Part shown: positions 51,518 to 63,022 of the stretch, piece by piece
How positions within the stretch are numbered: position 1 is the first letter of the stretch
Layout of the letters: the number at the start of each line of letters is the position of its first letter
Assembly: GCA_947561715.1 (NCBI GenBank)
Contig: OX387201.1
Span: 17,808,001-17,872,000, forward strand
Source: Ascidia mentula
Lineage: Eukaryota; Chordata; Ascidiacea; Phlebobranchia; Ascidiidae
Direction: 5' to 3'
DNA: 64,000 bases
Made by a program: the position numbers and the translations under genes
Notes under the pieces: generated by a model
Databases searched by the model: none
Seen by the model: the letters and a program-made list of their open reading frames with translations, nothing else
What the model was told of the DNA's origin: nothing

Positions 51518-53270
51518 ATGGCAAATCTTCCACTACCTGGTCATGGCAAATACTATGATCTCAATGTTCCATGCGAGGAAACAGTGTCTTCTGTGTCTAA
51601 GCGATTGAACATGCTTGTATACTTGGGATATGAAGTGGTTGCCCTTACTCGATTTCTTCCAGCATCAGCCCCAACCAAAGGTTGGATATGGTTGCTTTTA
51701 CTTTGCAAGACATCCAATTTTTTTCATGAATCATGACAAACATAGGAAGTAATCGTTTGTTGATAATGGCTTCTAACCCCCAAAAAGTGTTGATTTAAAT
51801 GACTGAAGTAATTGTATATTTTGGCAAAACTTGGTGCAACAATAATGAAATTGTTGGTTATTCAGGAAAGAAAAAGTTGGTTATCCCAGAACCCCCTTCC
51901 ATGATTGAACTTGATGAGGAAGCGAAGAAAATTTTGCAAGATAAGGATGCCCAACTTATGCAGTATACAAGAATAACTATTGAACTAGCTGAACTTGACG
52001 ATGTGCGCAAGGTGAGATTCTTTGTAGCTACAAATGTTATTAACTGTTCGTGACTACTAGTAGGTGCTGTGTGTTGATTAAAATGTGTTTAAACATATAC
52101 ATATGTGTTTTTTTTGTTAGCTGAGAGCAGAAGTAAAAGTATGTATTTATTTTCCACCTGCCCTTTAAAGTATCACAGAAACAGTGTGTGTAGGTAAGGG
52201 AAGTTGTTACATCTGGTGCTTATGACCTGATCGCGGTTTTGCCAGAGACAGAGAAACTCTTTCACTCATGTTGCACTGAATATAACATTGACATTATTTG
52301 TATTGATGGAACTGAAATTCTTCCCTACATGCCACGACACAATGCCATCAAATCAGCCATTACAAGGGGTCTCTTTTTTGAGGTACATTCATGAGTTTTT
52401 CTGTTTCAATGGATTAATTAGCTCTGTGTTTCCACTGACAAAGTTTTTTCCCACATTCACGTTTATGTGGCTCAATGTGATAAACATTTCTCTGCTTAAT
52501 GTTTATTGTGTTGGGTTTATTTCTTAAAAAACTACAACATTTTTCTGTGTAGTCTGCAACCAAAGAAATTGCTGAGCTTTAAACAATAATGTGTTTAAGG
52601 TGCTACATAGTGCCACAAATCGCACTTTCATTGTGGCAAGGTTATACAGAGATGTTTTTCATTCAGAAACAAACAAGAAAAGTTTGCATTTTGCTTGATA
52701 TAGGGGTTAATTTTTTATGCAAACGATTCCTTGCAGGTCTGTTATGCACCCATGATCAGAAACACCACAGTTTGTCGTCACACGATCAGCAATGTGATAA
52801 AGTTCAAAGAATTCAGCAAAGGCAAAAATCACATCATGTCTGGGGCTGCTCAAATACCTATGGAAGTTCGTGGACCGTGAGTGAAATTGTTTTCTTATTG
52901 TTGCGCTGTCTCTGATAATATATGTAAAGCACGTTTTTTTGCAATGTTAAGAACAGAACATTAAAACTATTTTTAGATCATTGTGGCACATTTTTGGAAT
53001 CAATTTTAAGTGTTCACTAAATTTGCCTTTTTTAGGTATGATGTTGCTAACATCAATACACTTTTCAACATTGCCAAAAACATTTTGGGACACACTGTTT
53101 CAAAAAACTGCCGAGCTGCTGTAGTGCACGGATTTTCACGTAAAACGGCAAAATGTGCAATTTACGTCAAAAAGTTGGCTGGGAACACAAGCATAAGTGA
53201 AGGAAACGAAGACGAAGCAAAAAGACATACTACAGATTCGCCGCCGATAAAAAAGAAAAAAATAACGTAA
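51518..53270 (+). CDS. RPP30: Ribonuclease P/MRP protein subunit p30 (RPP30)
   Basis: Six exons join in phase: 51518-51680, 51866-52011, 52121-52138 (18-nt microexon, LRAEVK), 52194-52382, 52737-52876, 53036-53270. The product is collinear with human RPP30: YDLNVPCEE, LGYEVVALTR, YDLIAVLPETEKLFHSCCTE, ITRGLFFE, YTRITIELAEL, SGAAQIPMEVRGPYDVAN, NCRAAVVHGFSRKTA, and a lysine-rich tail PPIKKKKIT. RPP30 is a PHP-fold protein of nuclear RNase P and MRP, which trim pre-tRNA 5' ends and process rRNA. The start has the family's short N-terminus before the first strand. A poly(A) signal aataaa lies at 53306, 36 bases after the stop. No frame damage. Confidence 0.92.
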
Positions 53271-54547
53271 TATTTTACTGTTCTTTTTTTTCTGCTTTCA
53301 AGTCAAATAAACATTTTCCCACAATACTTTCTTGGGCCTTACTGGTGATCAACTGTTGCTTTGAGACAAAGTCTGTTGTATATTTGCGCGGTTGTTTGAC
53401 ACTAAACACTAAATAAAATGTCATGGGCATTGATTAAACCATAAACATTATATTGAATCAAGCACCCGTGTAAAGGTGCATTCCTCACAGAGAATCAGCG
53501 TCTGTCGCAGGATCGCAACCGATTGTACTGAATGTAGGCTATCTTCTATGTAGATGTCGTTAATGATCGATGTGGTATAACGGTTTGCAACGCTCCCATA
53601 AGTTTGTAAAGACACACGAAAATGAAAGGAAATATTGTAGGGATTTTAGCTCGTCGTGATTGGAATATTTTTAATATTGTGTTTTAAACTTGGTCTTTCT
53701 ACTCTTTTACATTTACACCCGTCTTTCTGGCGCCTTCACTAGTTATCTCACTTGCGTTACGTCTTTCATCTTGCGCTACTTCTTCTAAGTCCCCTTTGGT
53801 GCGTAATCGCAGCAATTATCTCTTTGTTTCTCTCTCGTCTTTGATATATCCCTATATATTTGCGACTGTTTCCACAAATAAACAGATCTTGGTTCTCGGT
53901 CTAACAGATCGCAATGTGATCACATAGATCACGGTTTTCGTCTCACACCGAACTTCGCTCCAAGACCAAAACCATCGGTGTCGGGACCTGCTGCCAACAT
54001 GGCGTCGAAAGCTTGATGTCGGGTCTTCGCCCATGCGACCCTTCTGTATGTAACGCAATACACGACAACTGAATTGTCCACCACCGTGGGGGTAATGATA
54101 ATAGGACGACATATCGCGGTTTTGTCATTTTCTACCCATGTTTTTATACAAATAATCACGATGTATTATTGTTGTTGAATTGAAATAATATTGGATAGTT
54201 AATTAAAAAATATGCCAGCATCAATGTGTTATTATTATAACATATGTAAATAAGCAGACCGATAAATATTTTCTAGAACTACACAACATAAAAACCAAAC
54301 ACAAAAAATCATAGGTCACGTGATAAAAGGTAAACAAACAAAACAAATTGACAAAGCACAGAGCGAGCACATGAAAAAGTCGAAATTTTATTCACAAGAC
54401 CATTTATTTTCTGGTCAAAGCGACATGATATTTGTTTTGAATAAATGTACCTAACTGTTTTTGCAGATTGCAGTGCAACATATTAGTGCAAGAGCATTTG
54501 GTTACATGAACCTTTGAAGTCATTTTTGAAGTTGGTTACATGAATTG
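53271..54547. other. Intergenic region RPP30 / CREG, no gene supported
   Basis: About 1.28 kb. Overlapping open frames on the minus strand at 53850-54160 have no recognised domain. The rest is AT-rich and probably includes the CREG promoter. Confidence 0.45.
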
Positions 54548-55171
54548 ATGAATATGGATTTTCTGCGTTTTATTTTGTTTTGTGGATATCTGCTTGCTGC
54601 AGCCAGTCAGCAAGAAAACCAGAAGTTATTTTTTAAAAGCGACAGACCACCTCCACATAAAAAGCTTGCTTTAACAGCGAGGTATGTCGTGCATAAATCC
54701 AACTGGGGAATTGTTGGAACAATTGCCACCCACTTTGGCCGAACTGGAACTCCTTTTACCAACATTTGGTCCATGGCAGATGGTACGAATGACAACAGCA
54801 CTGGTATACCATACTTTTACATTATGCCCAGTGATGTAAGCATCCAAGACCTAATGAAAAACAACTCAGCTTCACTGACTGTCTCAGAAATTGGCTTGAA
54901 TTATTGTCATGTTCATAACTACGACCCTGAAGACCCACGCTGTGCACGCATGTCAATTATGGGAAAAATTGTTAACATCACAGACCCTGATGAAAAAAAG
55001 TTTGCTTTGCATGCACTATTCACTCGACACCCAGAAATGGTGGATTGGAGTCAAGCACACCAATTTTATCCTGTACGTATGAATATTGAAATGGTGTGGA
55101 TGCTGGATTATTTTGGACCAGGTCATATAATCCCTGTCAAAGACTATTTTGCTGCTAATCCATTAGCATAA
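54548..55171 (+). CDS. CREG1: CREG family secreted/lysosomal glycoprotein
   Basis: A single exon of 207 codons from the first ATG. The N-terminus is a signal peptide (MDFLRFILFCGYLLAAASQ). The body matches CREG1 throughout: ARYVVHKSNWGIVGTI, GIPYFYIMPSD, ALFTRHPEMVDWS and the C-terminal MLDYFGPGHIIPVKDYF. The family has a flavin-reductase-like split barrel without cofactor, is secreted or lysosomal and promotes differentiation in vertebrates. Potential N-glycosylation sites are NST, NNS and NIT. The length is usual for the family. Lack of introns is notable next to the split genes around it, and may be ancestral or reflect retroposition. Whether it is CREG1 or CREG2 cannot be decided. Confidence 0.9.
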   Translation: MNMDFLRFILFCGYLLAAASQQENQKLFFKSDRPPPHKKLALTARYVVHKSNWGIVGTIATHFGRTGTPFTNIWSMADGTNDNSTGIPYFYIMPSDVSIQDLMKNNSASLTVSEIGLNYCHVHNYDPEDPRCARMSIMGKIVNITDPDEKKFALHALFTRHPEMVDWSQAHQFYPVRMNIEMVWMLDYFGPGHIIPVKDYFAANPLA

Positions 55172-55640
55172 CCAGCAAAATTGATATTATTTTTGTTAAA
55201 AATCATTTTATCATCCTAGATATAAAACTGTTTTTTTGCCAGTAAAATTTTCCTTTTTATTATTGTGTTGATGTTTTGTCATATTATTGACTGTGAAAAG
55301 TATTGTACATGACTACCCATGTTGTATAAATATATCTGCTGATTACCTGTAAAATATTTTCCTCGAACCAAATTCAAAGAATAATATGAGGCATAATAGC
55401 TTGATGCAAAAGCTCAAAAACAATTTAATGACAAAAAATTTCATTGGACCTGACGTTGAAAACAAATAACAGCAAATGTTGTTATGTATTATGTGGTGTC
55501 TTATCTCTATGTACATTTCCAACACCTCAATGCTGCCAGTTGAAGGTGAATGTTTTGTTCTGGGATTGTATGAATTTACAAATGTTATTTTGTGATTGTG
55601 TTACGCTGTGTCTACATTTCAACAATTCATGCATCTGGTT
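55172..55640. other. CREG 3' region, no gene seen
   Basis: AT-rich; contains the 3' untranslated region of the CREG gene and gives way to Gypsy sequence near 55640. Confidence 0.5.
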
Positions 55641-57690
55641 CTGAACGGCATAAAATGTGGCGGCGCCTTGGCCTACTTGGATAACATTATCGGATAATTT
55701 TGACCTACATTTGCCCTGCTTGTCCGATGTATAAGAAGTGGGGTTAAGCTGAAACCATCTAAATAGGCCGAGTTTTAAACGCAAGTTGACTTCCATGGAC
55801 ATATCTTATCGAAAAGCGGCGTAAATTGTGACCCAAACGAAGGAAAGACCGTGTCTCAATGGTCACCGCCACGAACTAAAAGACGCTTTCCAATTTCTCG
55901 GCTTGACGTCAAACTATCGCAAATATATACAGAATTATGGGCATATCGCCGCCCCTCTTCACCGACTTACGGAAGAAGTAAACAGTTTCGTATTGGATAA
56001 ATGTTGTCAGAATGTTTTTGGTGATTTCCAGTTTAACTTCGGCGCCCATTTTACAATACCCAGATTTCGTACAGCCGTTTGTGGTCGAAACAGACCCGTC
56101 CGATATCGCTGTAGGATGTCTTTTTTCGCAGAACGTGGACGATGGGGAGAGGGCCTAGGGGGTGTACTGTTTGTACACCCCCTAGGACTGACAATTTAGC
56201 AGTTAGTCTTTGCAAAAAAACCCAATGTGCTGTCTTAATGCAGCTGCAATCAATTTTGTTCAGCGTCCCCCTTCATGAGTCATCAGACCCGGCAATTGTT
56301 TTTGGCAAACAAGACAAACTGTAACCAGGTGCACAATGACAAATGACTTCTAAAACTCAATTTTTAGGATTTAATTGTGAGATACGGCCTTAAGACCAAT
56401 CTGTATCGAAGCCATCTTCTAGGTCGAAGGTTTTTTCTGCGAACAGATAATTGTTTCCCTCGTTGGTTATGACAGTCGAAGGAACATTACGGACAGTGCG
56501 CAAGCTTGGTGGAATATTTTCCGCGTTTGACTACGACATTCAACATGGACCGGGAAAAAATATCGAAACGCCGATGGACTGCCACGTGTACACGACAGAG
56601 GTGCAAATCCCAACTGCCCATACAAAACGACAGAAGCGGTCATGGTACAGGTGGTGGACCTTAATACAGCGCGTGTATACAGTCTATGAGGACATATTAC
56701 GGCTGACCAAGAATAGGATAATGACCTCTCCATTGTACTGGATTGGTTGGAAAAGGTATGCGTTCCAAATGCAAGGCATAATACGTTGTCACGCCCCTTT
56801 AACTCGACACTGGTGATCGCTCTTCCCTAGACTAAGGAAAGATTTTCTATGGAAACTGATTTGGGGGTTGATGTCGTACTGAAAGTAGTTCTTCCTCCAA
56901 GTTAAGGACAATGGGTTATGGTTGCACTACACGATGACGCGCTCGGAGGTTGGCATCATAGATATTGTGAAGACTCGGAAGTCGCCGAAAGGTACAACTG
57001 GCACAGGAGGATCTAAGACGTAGAGCAGATTTGCCGGGCATATGTCTAATGTCAATGTTTAAAAAAAACTGTATAAAAACAAAGGTACCATTGATCCACT
57101 CTATGCAGCATGTTGAGGTTGATGTGGTTTAATTGTCCTCAACCACTCACGCGACCGGGGTATTAGTTTATTTTGGTTGCATACGGTATATTGACCTTAC
57201 TACTTAATTCGTTCGTGCTTGGCCGATGCGTCAAAAAACGACAAACTAATCAGGTATTGCTGAAATTTTCGCCTTCTTCAATTATTTGTAAAACGAACAA
57301 TAAAATGTCGGTTGAAACTTGCTGTCTGAGCTATCCCCCGTTGCATCCGATGTTACTCCTATACCGGTATTCGGTGTTACGCCGGTTCTAATTACAACAA
57401 AATAAAGTATAGGAATGTCGTGCACAGTAATAACCATAAGTTTTCTCGCCCTAAACGCTAAAAAAGTGCTTTGCGACCACGGACGTCATTTTTAAATTAA
57501 AACCTCGGGTTTTGCGTATGTTGAATAGCCCGAATAAAAAAGCATATTTATTGAATGTTTTTTTTTTCAGGTGGAAGATTTTTACCGAGAAATTAGTAAC
57601 GGACGAAAAATAGCTGATTATAAATTTAATTGACTTAGTTTAAGATCAAGATCTACTTACGGAAGTTCACTGAAACTAAAATCGTGAAAT
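55640..57690 (+). mobile_element. Decayed Gypsy retrotransposon, reverse transcriptase to integrase
   Basis: Pieces follow the Ty3/Gypsy pol order. At about 55655-55690 AYLDNII corresponds to the YxDD zone of reverse transcriptase with its second Asp replaced by Asn. At 55780-55990 is the connection (FQFLGLTSNYRKYIQNYG, IAAPLHRLTEE). At 56080-56180 is the RNase H start, in two frames and interrupted by a small hairpin. At 56490-56580 is the RNase H end (FSAFDYDIQHGPGKN). From 56590 on it runs with the copy at 21.2-22.15 kb. Stops and shifts throughout mean no function. No LTR pair was delimited. Confidence 0.75.
56154..56186. repeat. Perfect 14-bp hairpin inside the Gypsy remnant
   Basis: CCTAGGGGGTGTAC at 56154-56167 is followed by a five-base loop and its exact reverse complement at 56173-56186. 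It lies within the RNase H coding zone. Confidence 0.9.
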
Positions 57691-58620
57691 TAAATATTGG
57701 TGGCGTTTCGGGTATAAACAGAAACAAACCTAACAGATCTACCAGGTCGTGCACCCACGTTAATATTGTTTTAACCCATCAAGCAAATAACAAACGTTAC
57801 ACATGTGTGTTGTTTATTAACTCTAATTAAGACGACAAATGTAGCGTTCCGTCCTGTTTTGATGTCAAGAAGAAATGACTCCATCAATCAACATACGAAC
57901 GTCGGCTATCTGCGCGAATAATTTTTTTGGTAAATTATCAAAAGTTAAGATTTCGACTCGAACTTGGGACTTGGAGTACCTTGTTGTAAACATTCAAGTT
58001 ATCACATGAATCTCGACCGTACGACACAACCCCATGAAGGAAGAGCTGATTTCCTTGATTGGGATGGCGGCAGAAAAGACCGCCTCCAAAGTCGCCCTTT
58101 GAATAAAACGATTTTGTTTAAAACTGCACAAAAATTTTACTTCTTGCCACTGGGAATTTTGTTGACGTCACGTAGACGAAACTCATTATCTTAAAAAGTT
58201 GCTTGCCACTGCTGGTTTCGTTACCTGAATTGGCAATTTCGTACATCACTAGTTTTCCCTCGACATGTTTTCACTAGATCATTATAATGCATATCATAAA
58301 TACTTACAACGCAAAGGCCTGCCCCAGCAATGCCTTCAGCACAAAACTTTGGGTCTCCTGCAGACACGCGAAAACTTCTCTACGATGCATTTAACAAAGA
58401 GCAATTTGTGATCGGAACGATGTCAGAGGCAAGTTGGAGCAATACGTCGGAAAGTGGGACCCTCACGGCTGCAACAAAATTATGTTTGTCAAAAACTTTT
58501 AATATATAGTTTTATGACATAATAGATGCTCATTTTTTATATTTGGTTTAAATAATCCTAAACTAAGGAGATAAAATATCATTTTGTGATATTTACAATA
58601 CAATGTCGAAGAAATAGGGC
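57691..58620. other. No gene supported
   Basis: A stretch near 58330-58500 (plus) has an open frame beginning MPSAQNFGSPADTRK, but no splice context, copy or family was recognised. The rest is AT-rich. Confidence 0.4.
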
Positions 58621-58639
58621 TCATACACGTGGTTCACTG

Positions 58640-59182
58640 CAAGAGCCGGTGCAGAACTGCATGGCTAATGGTGTGTGTAAGTTAATACAGAAAGCTGTAT
58701 ACAAACTGTTCTTCCCCAGCCCGCTAGGTAGCAAGTAGTCCCGGCAAAAGGAATTGCTGTCGTCGTCTGTTCTTGTTCCATCTGACACCAAGTTAACTGG
58801 CATCACAAATTGGTTGAACGTAGCTTTTCTCGACAGCTGTCGAATAAACAGTTCACGCAGCCTCAAGTAATGCACTTTCTTTTGATTACATTTCGTAATG
58901 TTTTGCGCTTTGCTGTTGTTCAGTTTTACAAGAGGATCCACATTTATTGCAATATCAATGTTCTTTCGCAAGCAAGCTGCTTGTAGTTGAATAATGAACA
59001 GTCTGGCTAGTATTTGCGTACCCTGTAAATCATACTCATGATTTATATAAATACAAATCTTTAAGGATTTTATACAAAAAAATAACATCCAGATAATAAA
59101 TGTAACAGAAAAAATTACTTCGGGCTCTGGCGCATTCCAAAATACCAAAGAGTAAAACCAACACAACCCAAACACAATTCAT
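58640..59182 (-). pseudogene. Remnant of a second signal-peptide / S1 protease gene
   Basis: The exon 59182-59119 encodes a signal peptide (MNCVWVVLVLLFGILECARA) homologous to that at 26.2 kb, with its donor and phase kept. After the shared intron piece (to about 58998) the sequence switches to a C-terminal protease segment on the same strand: NIDIAINVDPLVKLNNS, the Asp102 zone with Asp present, then FVMPVNLVSDG and, in a shifted frame, GTTCYLAGWG typical of the trypsin family. The Cys-rich exons and the N-terminal half of the protease are missing, and the frame is broken. It complements the gene at 22.3-26.3 kb, which has those parts but no C-terminal half. Confidence 0.65.
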
Positions 59183-62100
59183 TATACTATTCTTCAGTAA
59201 CCAAAAGTAACGCAACCGAAAATAACTTGAAATTGTTTCGTCTGATACCCATACAACTCTTCAACCTAGTACGCGAATACAAACATAACACTATAGTCTC
59301 ATTGCAGGATATCTGAGGGACAATTATGCAGGATGCTTCATCCCTACAGTATTATCTCCTGTTGATTCATGCATTGTTTGTCAAATACGGCTTCAACCTC
59401 CTTGAAAACGCGAGCTAATGCACTTATGTATTAACATTATTGTATTGTTGTGGTTTAATACACTACATAAACGGAACGGAACAGAGGTGCACACTAACGT
59501 AGGTTACAACAGATTGCCCTTGGTGGCACAGAGGATAACTTAAGTTGGGGGGTCACGTGACACTACTACGTTGTACAAGCACTAATGCGAAACACACTAC
59601 ATCCCCCTTTACTGAAAATGCAAAATCGGAATTACAAGTCCTGACGAACGGATGGTTTTACCAACCGACTGGAAAGCGTACGCAGTTCACGTTGTTCTGG
59701 AATCGGCCGTATGTGTCGACAGTTACGTCGCAATGACCGATTTGGGGTATCGACGATGCAAGAACGTGGAAGTGAGGTTTAAGAACGTACAATGCCTCCC
59801 TCTCCACCGATCCAAGCGTACGTTTCCGGGAAAAGTTCAGGTAGAAGCCGTAGCCGTTGTCGCTTGTCGTAATTTTGCTTGATTTCGAGATCTTTAGCTC
59901 TGAAACTCGATAAATAAGACCAGTTATGGACAAGGGACGACGTCCAACACGGAATTGTCGTCTTCAATCGTCTTCCCATCAACAACTCCGCTGGGCTGTA
60001 TCCGGAAGCCAGCTTTGTAGCACGGTAAGAAAGCAACACCAAATAGGAGCTTCGGCTTTGCTTAGTGGACTTTTGACCCTCTTTACAGCCCTCTCCGCTT
60101 CTCTATTGCTTTGTGGATACCGTGGGCTGCTGGTCTGGTGAATGAAGCCATATTCGTTGGCGAAACACTGAAAAATACATAGGAATTGTATTGCGGGCCG
60201 TTATCCGACATCACTATGTCTGGAATCCCATGGCGGGAAAAATAGACTTCAAGTGACTGATAATGTCCGATGAGCTCGTGCCATGAGCGAGTAGGAACAT
60301 CTCAATGAACCTCGAGAAGTAATCTACGACCAATAGATATATTTCACCTTGGAAATACAGCAAATGTGTTCCTACTTTTTCCCATGGTCTACTGGGCAGA
60401 AGAAAAGGAATCATTGGTTCTGCTGGCATATTTGTATTCCTCTGACACTTAATGCAGCTGGAAACAAATTGATTAATGTCGTTGGTAATACCTGGCCACC
60501 AGACGGAACCTTAGGCTCTCCGTCCACTTCTCCATCCCCTGATGTCCAACATGTATACTGCGCAAAATTTCATTTCGCAGAACTTCAGTAATGACAGGTC
60601 TGGAGCCTTTTGAGAAACAATCCGTCAACAACAGTTATATCGTGGCGCAGTTGAAAATATGGTTGCAGCGAATCGAAATCGACTCGTTTAGGCCAACCGC
60701 CTTTAGTAAGTTGAAGAATTTTTTGACTTTATACGTCACACTTCGTTGTGTCACAGATTTGCTGTATCCGTGTTTGAGATGCGGGAATGTTAGCAATTAC
60801 CGCAACAACGTTTTCTTCAATCTCATGTTGCAAAGTAACCTCAATTGCAGAGAGCTACTTTGGAGAAGGCGATCTAGAGAGTACATCAGCAGCATGTAAA
60901 GAATTACCAGGTACATGAACTTTTCGCACGACCAAGCTACTGCCAAAGATTCTTTCTCAATTTGAGCGTATACCTCTGTTCTGTTTTCGTTAATGCTCGT
61001 GATGCGTAGACCGTTTCTTCGCTGTAATAAAACAGCCCCGAGTCCATACGATGATGAATCAGCAGAAACGAGTGTTTAAGGTTTTATACATTTACACATA
61101 TGCGGGCTGTGTTGCTTTTTTTGCCAGAACAATTACTAGTGTTTGGTAACATATGAAGGCCGACTACTATAGGCGAAAAGATTATTATCTAAATAAAATT
61201 GCAATTCTGTTTTCCGCAATATTCGAACTTATTTGCTTCAGTTTTAGAACCTTGCAGGTTTGCGTATCTGATCGTGCAGAACATAAAATTCACGGCAACA
61301 CATCAGTAGCTTGCACTGGGAAACGAGAAATGAAGCAGTCAGGCATCATGTAAAATAGCGCAGATTTCCAGACCCACAACTACCGACAAATTGTCTTTGC
61401 AAAAAATGATAAATTAATATCATGTACAGCTTGTTGTTCCCATTTTTTGGAAAGAATATTTATAAATTATCAAATCTCTAAATCAACGTAAAATTTCTAT
61501 TTTTAAACTGCAAAAAAAAATTGCGCACATGTGATTATGCAAAAAAAATTATATCTCATTTCCTAATTTGATTATTATTTCTATTTTCATTATAATACCT
61601 CTAGTGGCACGGTTTAAGTTTTAGTGTTACTAAGTGACGCTTGAGAAAAAATGTCAGAGTTTTTGTTTTTTGTTAAAAATCATTTATTTCTGTAAACACG
61701 AAAACAAAACACAAATAACTCGGGAACAGGAAATAGTTTTCGTGTTGAGATTCTGCTTCAATCCGGATCACTGGAATCTGGATCGGATGAGGGGAGGGAT
61801 CACTGTTGACCTTCATCCAAACCAAAAACTCTCGGCTGAAAAAAGTCACAAAAAGTTTAATTTTATGAAATTTCACAAATAAATGTTTTCATACAAATAT
61901 AAATTAAATCCTCACAGGGTTTTCCATATTAGCTCGTGCTTCCTTCACCATCTTAATCGAATCTGGATCCATTTCGCACCAACTCAGATACAACTCCTTC
62001 CCAACCTTCGGTAAAATCTCACAAATTTTTTTCCCGTCGTCTTTTCCGCGAAACTCGTTTCCACCCAGGTAGAGAATTTCCAACTATTTAAAATAAAAAC

Positions 62101-62860
62101 ATTGTTTGTTGGAAATATTTCGACACTATTTGAACCAGGGAGAAGCAACATTTTATCCCAAAACTAAAAAGATTCCGTGTTTTTTCTTGAAATAAATAAA
62201 CTTTTGCAAAAAATGCCAGGGATTTAAAACAGAATCTTGGTTACAAAATAAATAAAAACACAAACAAACCTTTGGTTTCATTCTTTTTATTGCTTCACAA
62301 ATAATCGTTAAATCTTCGGAGTTCAGGTCGCAAACCCCCAGCACCAGCCACAAATCATTTCTTGTAACTTTTGGTAAAAATTCCGCCAAAACCTGAACGA
62401 TTGAGTGAAGTCGGGTTGAGGAAAAATCCAACATCATAGGACAAAATCCGGCGATTTTTTCTTGGTGGCATTTTTGGATTTCTTTCAAATCCAGAAAAAA
62501 ATCTGAAACAAAACAAAAGAAAGTTTATTAAAAAAGCAGATGTCTGGTTTCCAGTTTTAATAAAATCACTTAAACTAAAACTTACTTTATTCTTGCACAG
62601 AATTCCCCACGTTTAAGTCGGATTTAATCAACACAAGAACCAACAAATCAATCCAATATAAAACGTTCAAATTATCACAAAATATAAAAATTACACGACA
62701 GAAATAAACGCGTCTTTCCTCCACAACATTTAATCACAACTAAAAAAACTGCATTGAGTGTTCGGTTCAAACAATGACTGTGTGACGTAACAAACCCACC
62801 CATTGTTACGCAAATAAATGTTGTGTTTACAAACACGCATTAAACTGTTGGCATTCATTT
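58990..62860. repeat. Segmental duplication, copy 2 (sister of 26.04-29.14 kb)
   Basis: It carries the same order as copy 1: intron piece, signal-peptide exon, about 300 bp upstream of it, minus-strand Gypsy pol, then NLR LRR exons. It keeps about 700 bp of Gypsy RNase H zone (60600-61300) that copy 1 lacks. Confidence 0.75.
59540..61380 (-). mobile_element. Gypsy-type pol fragment (RNase H end to integrase), decayed
   Basis: On the minus strand, 60900-60600 carries the RNase H end (HAADVLSRSPSPK) and linker, about 60540-60430 the zinc-binding zone, 60429-60214 the integrase core (LLVVDYFSRFIEMF), and 60042-59779 the C-terminal end (RATKLASGYSPAELLMGRRL). Stops and shifts are present. Same family as 26.57-27.77 kb. 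Confidence 0.78.
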
Positions 62861-63022
62861 CATTTACTCACTCAGTAGATCGTATTTCTCGGGTTGGGAT
62901 TGGAGATATCTTGAAAGCGCATCCAATAATTTCGCACGTTTGTCTGGAAAACAAGAAACAACAACATTTGCAATAAAACTGTTGACATGTATTTGGTTGG
63001 ACGAATTATTTCTACTCGTATG
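60566..63022. repeat. Tandem duplication unit of 2,457 bp, copy 1
   Basis: Positions 60566 onward recur at +2,457 with almost no differences and no length change to the end of the window (for example the frames ending at 60899 and 63356, and at 61353 and 63810). The unit contains Gypsy RNase H sequence followed by the NLR LRR exons. Confidence 0.9.
61904..62943 (-). pseudogene. NLR 3' fragment: three exons without NACHT
   Basis: Exons 62943-62872 (72 nt, KLLDALSRYLQSQPEKYDLL), 62502-62270 (233 nt) and 62083-61904 (180 nt, ending TAA) match in length and phase the last exons of the NLR gene at the left edge. All three are open with intact splice sites, including the AG acceptor of the last exon. 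Upstream on this strand is Gypsy sequence, so no NACHT is linked here. It ends MDPDSIKMVKEARANMENPV plus the final residues. Confidence 0.78.

Noticed and set aside
53852..54159. Minus-strand frames upstream of CREG as a gene
   Set aside because: Three overlapping frames, none with recognisable motifs or homologous copy.
58621..59175. One 184-codon minus frame treated as a single gene
   Set aside because: It joins a signal-peptide exon, intron sequence and a protease segment by chance; splice signals and homology show separate pieces.
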